Source: Thioalkalivibrio sp. | GTDB lineage: Bacteria; Pseudomonadota; Gammaproteobacteria; Ectothiorhodospirales; Ectothiorhodospiraceae | Length of the DNA stretch: 11,610 nt | Direction: 5' to 3' | NCBI GenBank assembly: GCA_007133115.1 | Contig: SLNI01000072.1 | Coordinates: 1 to 11,610, forward strand | In this document: in pieces, positions 7,020 through 11,610 of the stretch | How positions within the stretch are numbered: the stretch's first letter is position 1 | How the letters are laid out: each line of letters starts with the position of its first letter | The notes under the pieces: generated by a model | What the model saw: only the letters and a program-made list of their open reading frames with translations | Told to the model about the DNA's origin: nothing | Database searches by the model: none | Program-made: the position numbers and the translations under genes

Positions 7020-7520
7020 ATGGCAGAAGTGACCCTGAAGGGCAGCCCGATCCACACCAACGGTGATCTGCCGGCGGTTGGTTCGAACGCACCCGATTTT
7101 CGCCTGACCAACAAGGACCTTGCCGACGTCGGGCTCGACGATTTCGCCGGCAAGCGGAAGATCCTCTCCATCGTGCCCAGCCTGGATACCGGGGTGTGTG
7201 CCGAGTCCACCCGTAAGTTCAACCAGCTGGTGGCCGAACGCGATGACGTAGTCGTTCTGGTGATCGCGGCGGACCTGCCGTTTGCGATGACCCGATTCTG
7301 CGGTGCCGAGGGCATCGACCGGGTGCATACCCTCTCCATGATGCGATCGAAGAACTTCGCGAAGGACTACGGTGTCCTGATTCAGGATGGACCGCTGGCG
7401 GGCATCACCGCGCGTGCCGTCGTGGCGCTGGATGCGGACAACCGGGTGTTGCATGCGGAGTTGGTGCCCGAGATCGGCCAGGAGCCGGATTACGACGCCG
7501 CGTTTGCCGCTTTGGGCTGA
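7020..7520 (+). CDS. tpx: Thiol peroxidase (atypical 2-Cys peroxiredoxin)
   Basis: Tpx reduces hydrogen peroxide and, in characterised members, preferentially alkyl and lipid hydroperoxides; it is normally recycled by thioredoxin. The 166-residue product has the peroxidatic site PSLDTGVC (C60) and the resolving cysteine in [11 protein letters not shown] (C94), at the 34-residue spacing seen in E. coli Tpx. It also has the N-terminal GNxPxxG-like [13 protein letters not shown] and the conserved R132 (ITARAVV). A good ribosome-binding site, AGGAG at 7008-7012, lies 7 bases before the start. It sits 33 bases after gcvPA and 5 bases before gcvPB in the same orientation, with no promoter or terminator seen on either side. 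It is therefore almost certainly part of the gcv transcript, an unexpected place for it. Confidence 0.96.
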   Translation: MAEVTLKGSPIHTNGDLPAVGSNAPDFRLTNKDLADVGLDDFAGKRKILSIVPSLDTGVCAESTRKFNQLVAERDDVVVLVIAADLPFAMTRFCGAEGIDRVHTLSMMRSKNFAKDYGVLIQDGPLAGITARAVVALDADNRVLHAELVPEIGQEPDYDAAFAALG

Positions 7521-7525
7521 ATACG

Positions 7526-9019
7526 ATGAACCTGCAAGAACCCGGCCTGATCTTTGAGCATTCCCGTGAGGGCCGTTCGGCCACGGCACAGATGCCCCGG
7601 CGCCCCGGTGGAACGATCGGAATCCCGGAAGCGCTGCGTCGGCGGTCCGCTCCAGGGCTTCCTTCGGCCTCCGAACTCGATGTCGTGCGCCATTACACGC
7701 GGCTGTCGCAGCGGAATTTCTCGATCGATACCCAGTTCTATCCGCTGGGTTCCTGCACGATGAAGTACAACCCCCGGGCCTGCAACAGCCTTGCGATGCT
7801 GCCCGGGTTTCTGCACCGTCACCCGTTGGCCCCGGCCCGATACAGCCAGGGCTTCCTGCAGACCCTGCACGAACTGCAGGAGATGCTCCGCGAAGTGACG
7901 GGGATGAGCGGCGTGTCGCTGACCCCCATGGCGGGAGCGCAGGGCGAGTTCGCGGGCGTGGCGATGATCCGCGCCTACCACGACGCGCGTGGTGACCGGG
8001 AGCGGAGCGAAATCATCGTGCCGGATGCCGCGCACGGAACCAACCCGGCGACCGCCATCATGTGCGGCTACCAGGTCCGTGAAATCCCGACCGATGCCAG
8101 CGGGGACGTCGATCTCGAGGCGTTGCGTGCGGCCGTGGGGCCTCAGACGGCAGGCATCATGCTGACCAACCCGTCCACCCTGGGTGTGTTCGAGCGGCGG
8201 ATCCGGGAGATCGCCGGAATCGTGCACGAGGCCGGAGGGCTGCTCTACTACGACGGCGCCAACCTGAACGCGATCCTGGGCAAGGTGCGCCCGGGCGACA
8301 TGGGTTTCGACGTCATCCACATGAACCTGCACAAGACCTTTTCGACTCCGCATGGTGGCGGGGGTCCCGGGGCCGGGGCGGTCGGCGTGAGCCAGCGCCT
8401 GCTTCCGTTTCTGCCGGTACCCGTTGTCGAGCGCACGGACGACGGCCTGTACCGGCTGGCAACCGAGGTGGACCGCCCCCAGACCATCGGGCGCCTTTCG
8501 GCCTTTGCCGGTAACGCGGGCGTATTGCTGCGTGCCTACGTGTACATGCGGATGCTCGGCCGGGAGGGCATGACGCGGGTCGCGGAGTTCTCGACGCTGA
8601 ACGCGAACTACGTGATGGCGGAGCTGCGGCGGGCCGGTTTCGATCTGGCATTCCCGGAGCGACGCGCGACGCATGAGTTCATCGTTACCCTGAAGCACCC
8701 GTCCAGGGAAACCGGGCTGACCGCAATGGACGTGGCGAAGCGCCTGCTCGACCATGGCTATCACGCACCCACCACCTATTTCCCGTTGCTGGTGCCGGAG
8801 TGCCTGCTGATCGAGCCGACCGAGACCGAGTCCCGGCAGACGCTGGATGGCTTCGTGGCCGCGATGGTGGCGATCCTGGAAGAGTCCGGGCGGGATATCG
8901 AGACCATCAAGGGGGCACCGCATCGACTTCCGAACCGGCGCTTCAACGAGGTGGCGGCGGCCAAGCGCCTGGACGTGGTGTATCACCCCGAAGCGGCGGA
9001 GACCGCGGCCGGACTGTAA
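7526..9019 (+). CDS. gcvPB: Glycine dehydrogenase (decarboxylating), subunit 2
   Basis: This is the catalytic C-terminal-half subunit of the P protein. The PLP Schiff-base lysine is K270 within [18 protein letters not shown]. Other family motifs are [13 protein letters not shown] (71-83), [11 protein letters not shown] (134-144), [12 protein letters not shown] (166-177) and [12 protein letters not shown] (241-252). At 497 residues it is a typical length for split GcvPB. The ATG at 7526 is only five bases after the tpx stop, and no strong Shine-Dalgarno is visible, so translation probably depends on coupling to tpx. It is the last gene of the operon; a hairpin with a T-run follows at 9064-9094. 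Confidence 0.96.
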   Translation: MNLQEPGLIFEHSREGRSATAQMPRRPGGTIGIPEALRRRSAPGLPSASELDVVRHYTRLSQRNFSIDTQFYPLGSCTMKYNPRACNSLAMLPGFLHRHPLAPARYSQGFLQTLHELQEMLREVTGMSGVSLTPMAGAQGEFAGVAMIRAYHDARGDRERSEIIVPDAAHGTNPATAIMCGYQVREIPTDASGDVDLEALRAAVGPQTAGIMLTNPSTLGVFERRIREIAGIVHEAGGLLYYDGANLNAILGKVRPGDMGFDVIHMNLHKTFSTPHGGGGPGAGAVGVSQRLLPFLPVPVVERTDDGLYRLATEVDRPQTIGRLSAFAGNAGVLLRAYVYMRMLGREGMTRVAEFSTLNANYVMAELRRAGFDLAFPERRATHEFIVTLKHPSRETGLTAMDVAKRLLDHGYHAPTTYFPLLVPECLLIEPTETESRQTLDGFVAAMVAILEESGRDIETIKGAPHRLPNRRFNEVAAAKRLDVVYHPEAAETAAGL

Positions 9020-9063
9020 CCTGCACGCCTTTTGTTTGCGCTATCCTCCCGGGCTTTGTGTCC

Positions 9064-9094
9064 GCTGCGGGCTCTCCGTGGTCCGCAGCCTTTT
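9064..9094 (+). terminator. Probable terminator of the gcv operon
   Basis: GCTGCGG (9064-9070) pairs with CCGCAGC (9083-9089), and the stem can be lengthened inward by G-U and C-G pairs; CTTTT follows directly. The position, 45 bases after the gcvPB stop and just before dgkA, fits the end of the operon. The short T-run makes it a moderate rather than strong terminator, so some read-through into dgkA is possible. Confidence 0.55.
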
Positions 9095-9115
9095 CGATCC
9101 ATGCAGGTACTGCAC

Positions 9116-9475
9116 GTGGCATACAGCAATCAGCGCGGGATGAAGCGGGTCATTGCCGCTTTCGGCTATTCCTGGAAAGGCCTGCGTTCGACCTTTCGGC
9201 ACGAGGAGGCCTTCCGTCAGGAGTTGCTGCTGGTGGCGATCCTGGTTCCCGCGGCATTCTGGCTGACCGATGTCGGAGTGGAACGCGCCCTGCTGATCGG
9301 CAGCCTGTTCCTCATTCTGATCGTCGAGTTGCTCAACTCCGGAATCGAAGCGGCCATCGACCGCTTTGGTGGCGAGATCCACAAACTCTCCGCTCGGGCC
9401 AAGGATATGGGCTCGGCGGCCGTGCTGCTGAGTTTCGTGAATGCTGGAGTGATCTGGCTGCTGGTCCTGCTGTAG
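9116..9475 (+). CDS. dgkA: Diacylglycerol kinase, small integral membrane type
   Basis: DgkA is an inner-membrane enzyme that phosphorylates diacylglycerol to phosphatidic acid with ATP, recycling lipid left over from membrane-derived glucan synthesis. The product (119 residues; E. coli 122) has GYSWKGL near the N-terminus, EEAFRQE, three hydrophobic segments (about 37-51, 55-73 and 97-118), the active-site stretch IVELLNSGIEAAIDR with the expected glutamates E71 and E78, and ELSGRAKDMGSAAVL-like KLSARAKDMGSAAVL. The start is uncertain. GTG at 9116 gives the N-terminal length closest to E. coli and has a weak AGG upstream; ATG at 9101 or ATG at 9140 are alternatives. Starts before 9095 are unlikely because the preceding terminator hairpin lies there. 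It is convergent with znuA. Confidence 0.9.
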   Translation: MAYSNQRGMKRVIAAFGYSWKGLRSTFRHEEAFRQELLLVAILVPAAFWLTDVGVERALLIGSLFLILIVELLNSGIEAAIDRFGGEIHKLSARAKDMGSAAVLLSFVNAGVIWLLVLL

Positions 9476-9510
9476 CGGCGGCGTCTCGGGCGATTCGAAC
9501 CCCGCAGCCA

Positions 9511-9538
9511 GTCGCGGCCGCTCGAGGGCGGCCGCGAC
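9511..9538. terminator. Strong hairpin between convergent dgkA and znuA
   Basis: GTCGCGGCCGC (9511-9521) and GCGGCCGCGAC (9528-9538) form a perfect 11-bp stem with a 6-base loop, in the gap between two genes that run towards each other. A bidirectional terminator is the natural reading. There is no proper T-run on either side (only GGTTTATT from 9547 on the plus side), so efficiency is uncertain. Confidence 0.5.
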
Positions 9539-9564
9539 AGCGCACGGTTTATTCCCGTGAGACT

Positions 9565-10692
9565 TCAGAGCTCCGGTGCGGAGAGGCAGGTCGTGAGGTT
9601 GTCCGCAAGATTCTGCATCAACGTGAACCATGCATCCGGGCCAGGTTCGATGTTGCTACCGACCGGGTCCAGTTCTCCCAGACGCGTCGTCGTTCCTGCG
9701 ACCAGCGTTTCGGCCAATGCCGGCCGGAACTGAGGTTCGGTGAAGAGACAGGCGACGTCGTCGGCCTGCAGTCGACCCCGCAATTCCTGCACTCGACGGG
9801 CCCCGGGAGAAAGAGCGGGGTCCAGCGTGATCGATCCGGCCGCATTCAGACCGTAGTGTCGTTCGAAATACTGGTAGGCGTCGTGGAACACGATGAACGA
9901 CCGGTCGCGTACCGGCTCCACCTGTGCCGCGATGGCTGCGTCCAGAGCGTCGATGCGTGCGATCAGGACGTCGCGGTTCCGCTCGAACGTGGCGCCGTTG
10001 GCGGAATCCCAGCGTACGAGATGCTCGGTCAGGCCGGACACGATCTCGCGCGCGACCGCGGGTGACAACCAGATGTGCGCGTCCGCGCCGTGCTCATCAT
10101 GCTCGGAGCCGTGATCGTGGTGTCCATGGCCGTGGTCGTCCGCAGTGTGATGATCGTGCCTGGAGCCGTGATCGTGGTCTCCATGGCCGTGGTCGTCCGC
10201 GGCGTGATGATCGTGCCTGGAGCCGTGATCGTGGTGTCCATGACCGTGGTCGTCCGCGGCGTGGCCATGGTGGCTGGTGGTATGACCGTGGCCATGACCA
10301 TGATCGTGATCATGGGTCTCCCAGAGCCCCCCTTCACGCCCCGGCAGCAAGGTCAGTTCCAGATCGTTAAGCAGCGAAATCACGGTCCTGCCAGGGCGCG
10401 GCGCCGACAGCGGCCGTTCCAGGAAGGTCTCGAGGTCCGGACCGACCCAGACCAGCAGGTCCGCGTCCTGGAGTCTCTGCGCCTCGGACGGCCGCATGGC
10501 ATACCCATGCGGGGATGCCGAGGCCGGCAGCAGTACTTCAACGGTATGGACATCACCGACCAGTCCCGCGACGAGGCTGTGTATGGGTAGAATGGAGGCC
10601 ACCACCGTCCGGGGTTGCGCCTGGGCGGATAGTGATCCGAGTGCCAGGGTGATCAGCAGTGTGGCGGTTCCGAGGCTCTTGCCGGTTGTCAT
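9565..10692 (-). CDS. znuA: High-affinity zinc ABC transporter, periplasmic zinc-binding protein
   Basis: ZnuA captures Zn2+ in the periplasm and delivers it to the ZnuBC importer. The 375-residue product begins with a signal peptide (hydrophobic TATLLITLALGSL, likely cleavage after AQA at residue 25). It is a cluster A-I (TroA-like) solute-binding protein. The three zinc histidines are visible as H62 (SPHGYAMRPS), H206 (DAHIWLSP) and H270 (VFHDAYQYFE). C315 (ACLFTEPQFRP) and C369 match the disulfide pair of E. coli ZnuA at the same 54-residue spacing. Residues 127-201 are a His/Asp loop with 31 histidines, much of it in three 19-residue repeats. I chose ATG at 10692 because of the signal peptide and a GGGAG upstream; a longer frame runs through the control region. 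It is divergent from znuC. Confidence 0.95.
   Translation of the reverse strand: MTTGKSLGTATLLITLALGSLSAQAQPRTVVASILPIHSLVAGLVGDVHTVEVLLPASASPHGYAMRPSEAQRLQDADLLVWVGPDLETFLERPLSAPRPGRTVISLLNDLELTLLPGREGGLWETHDHDHGHGHGHTTSHHGHAADDHGHGHHDHGSRHDHHAADDHGHGDHDHGSRHDHHTADDHGHGHHDHGSEHDEHGADAHIWLSPAVAREIVSGLTEHLVRWDSANGATFERNRDVLIARIDALDAAIAAQVEPVRDRSFIVFHDAYQYFERHYGLNAAGSITLDPALSPGARRVQELRGRLQADDVACLFTEPQFRPALAETLVAGTTTRLGELDPVGSNIEPGPDAWFTLMQNLADNLTTCLSAPEL
10090..10260 (-). repeat. Three 57-bp tandem repeats inside znuA
   Basis: Three in-frame copies of a 57-bp unit encode ZnuA residues 145-163, 164-182 and 183-201. Each has the pattern (A/T)ADDHGHGxHDHGSxHDxH. The DNA copies differ at only a few positions, which suggests recent duplication by slippage or unequal recombination. 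The right-hand copy on the protein (183-201) has diverged most (SEHDEH) next to the folded domain. Every unit keeps the reading frame, so copy number can change without breaking the gene. Confidence 0.9.
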
Positions 10693-10784
10693 GTCTGGAA
10701 ATCTCCCGTGTGAATTCTTCCGCCCGGGCCCGCGGAGCGGGCTTCGCGATTCTTTCCGGTTGCCAAACGTTATACCATACCAAA
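10693..10784. promoter_or_regulatory. Divergent znuA/znuC control region
   Basis: These 92 bases separate the two start codons and must hold promoters for both directions. Seen here are GGGAG on the minus strand about 9 bases before znuA, a GCCCGC/GCGGGC hairpin (10728-10742) that would fall in the znuA leader, and the Zur-like palindrome at the znuC end. On the plus strand TTGCCA (10760-10765) is a good -35 and TATACC (10771-10776) a possible -10, but they are not at the right distance from each other. On the minus strand TATAAC is a possible -10. Confidence 0.5.
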
Positions 10785-10785
10785 A
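10765..10785. promoter_or_regulatory. Candidate Zur operator
   Basis: GTTATACCATACC (10769-10781) matches 10 of the 12 defined positions of the gammaproteobacterial Zur core GTTATANTATAAC, and A-rich flanks extend on both sides. Zur is the zinc-loaded Fur-family repressor that controls znuA and znuCB in E. coli from the same divergent position. The box overlaps possible -10 elements of both directions and reaches the A of the znuC ATG, so one operator could repress both transcripts. The zur gene itself is not in the window. Confidence 0.55.
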
Positions 10786-11606
10786 TGAAATTCGAGAACC
10801 GGCCGACTGATTCCCGAGCGACGCACGGCGATGCTCCGTTGCTGGAAGCAATCGGATTGGGACTCGAACGCGGGGGGCGGACGCTGCTCCACGAGGTGTC
10901 GCTGTCGGTGCGTCGGGGCCAGGTGGTGGTGGTGATCGGGCCGAACGGTGCGGGCAAGACCAGTCTGCTGCGGGTGATGCTGGGTTTGTGGCAACCGACC
11001 CACGGCGAAGTACACCGACCCCGCGGCCTCCGGATCGGTTACATGCCCCAGAGTATCCAGGTGGATCCGATCCTGCCGCTGTCGGTCCGCCGGTTCATGA
11101 CCCTCCGATACCGGCTGCCGAAACACGTGTTGCTGGATCGCCTGCGCGAGGTCGGGATCCCCCATCTGCTGGATGCTCCCCTGCAGCATCTCTCAGGCGG
11201 CGAGATGCAGCGGGCGCTGTTGGCGCGGGCATTGTTGGCGGATCCGGATCTGCTGGTGCTCGACGAGCCCGATCAGGGAGTCGACGTGGGCGGACAGGCT
11301 GAAGTGTTCGATCTGATCGACCGGTTGCGCACGCGCACAGGCTGTGGCGTGCTCATGGTTTCGCATGAACTGCATCTCGTGATGGCCGCCGCGGATACCG
11401 TGGTCTGCCTCAACCAGCACGTCTGCTGCACGGGTCGGCCGGAAGAAGTCAGCCGACATCCCGAATACCAGCGCCTGTTCCCGGAAACCGGGTTGGCCGG
11501 CATCGGCATCTATACCCACCGCCACAACCATGTACACGGGCTCGCCGGCGATGTGCGCCCGGTGGATGCCTGTCAGGACCCGGGGCACACGCACGATGCT
11601 CGATGA
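10785..11606 (+). CDS. znuC: Zinc ABC transporter, ATP-binding protein
   Basis: ZnuC is the ATPase that powers zinc import through ZnuB. The 273 residues hold all ABC motifs: Walker A GPNGAGKT (52-59), Q-loop Q89 (GYMPQS), signature LSGGE (136-140), Walker B LLVLDEP (156-162) and the switch histidine H194 (MVSHELHLVM). The segment VCLNQHVCCTGRPEEVS and the His-rich YTHRHNHVHG near the end resemble the C-terminal domain of E. coli ZnuC, which separates it from other metal ABC ATPases. The start is not certain. ATG at 10785 has no Shine-Dalgarno and touches the Zur-like box; TTG at 10839 would give an N-terminus closer in length to E. coli. The stop overlaps the next gene as ATGA. Confidence 0.93.
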   Translation: MKFENRPTDSRATHGDAPLLEAIGLGLERGGRTLLHEVSLSVRRGQVVVVIGPNGAGKTSLLRVMLGLWQPTHGEVHRPRGLRIGYMPQSIQVDPILPLSVRRFMTLRYRLPKHVLLDRLREVGIPHLLDAPLQHLSGGEMQRALLARALLADPDLLVLDEPDQGVDVGGQAEVFDLIDRLRTRTGCGVLMVSHELHLVMAAADTVVCLNQHVCCTGRPEEVSRHPEYQRLFPETGLAGIGIYTHRHNHVHGLAGDVRPVDACQDPGHTHDAR

Positions 11607-11610
11607 TTTC
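11603..11610 (+). CDS. znuB: Start of probable zinc ABC transporter permease, truncated by window end
   Basis: An ATG overlaps the znuC stop codon as ATGA and reads Met-Ile before the window ends. Only position and operon logic support the call: znuC is followed by the permease gene znuB in E. coli, whose protein also begins Met-Ile as I recall. Too little sequence is present to identify it on its own merits. Confidence 0.5.

Noticed and set aside
5523..7589. Long minus-strand open frame opposite gcvPA and tpx
   Set aside because: It is a shadow of two confidently identified plus-strand genes; there is no ribosome-binding site and no recognisable domain.
9492..9504. GGTTCGAATC on the minus strand resembles a tRNA T-loop, suggesting a tRNA end or attachment site
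   Set aside because: The flanking stem does not pair properly, and no acceptor, D-arm or anticodon arm can be built on either side; no integrase or second copy is present.
10075..10590. Plus-strand open frame opposite znuA with repeated hydrophobic Val/Met-rich segments, looking like a membrane protein
   Set aside because: It is the antisense shadow of the His/Asp codon repeats of znuA (GTG and ATG runs complement CAC and CAT). There is no ribosome-binding site or homology, and znuA is clearly the real gene.
1..11610. CRISPR arrays, insertion sequences, phage or toxin-antitoxin genes
   Set aside because: I found no spaced repeats of the right type, transposase, integrase or small paired genes; apart from the noted regulatory gap, the window is ordinary metabolic and transport genes.

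Overview
The window is GC-rich, densely packed DNA from a bacterial chromosome. It most likely comes from a gammaproteobacterium, plausibly of the Chromatiales/Ectothiorhodospiraceae type (an inference from gene content and base composition, not a database match). The gene order pepP-ubiH-ubiI followed by gcvT-gcvH-gcvP is the same as in Escherichia coli, and the divergent znuA / znuC-znuB arrangement is also the enteric one. Unlike E. coli, the glycine decarboxylase P protein is split into two genes, and the operon is controlled by a tandem glycine riboswitch.

Layout, left to right: (1) the 3' two thirds of pepP, then ubiH and ubiI, joined by stop/start overlaps (TAATG, ATGA), giving one aminopeptidase plus ubiquinone-hydroxylase operon. 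(2) A 681-base gap with no credible gene. Its first half holds an AT-rich island flanked by four DnaA-box-like 9-mers, resembling a replication origin or a DnaA-titration/reactivation locus. Its second half holds a candidate sigma-70 promoter, two glycine aptamers and a strong intrinsic terminator just before gcvT. (3) The glycine cleavage operon gcvT-gcvH-gcvPA-tpx-gcvPB, with an atypical 2-Cys thiol peroxidase gene inserted between the two P-protein subunits. (4) A likely terminator, then dgkA (diacylglycerol kinase). (5) Convergent to dgkA, znuA on the minus strand, encoding a periplasmic zinc-binding protein whose His-rich loop is built from three 57-bp tandem repeats. (6) A short divergent control region with a Zur-box-like palindrome, then znuC on the plus strand and the first bases of a probable znuB.

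How the genes work together: GcvT, GcvH and the GcvPA/GcvPB dimer form the glycine cleavage system, which oxidises glycine to CO2, ammonia and methylene-tetrahydrofolate. The riboswitch makes this responsive to glycine. Tpx in the same transcript may protect, or draw electrons from, a pathway built on reactive thiols. ZnuA captures zinc in the periplasm and passes it to the ZnuBC ABC importer, probably repressed by Zur when zinc is sufficient. UbiH and UbiI carry out two of the ring hydroxylations of ubiquinone synthesis.

The features most worth a second look are the DnaA-box cluster, the tpx insertion, the layout of the riboswitch expression platform, and the Zur operator that touches the znuC start codon.
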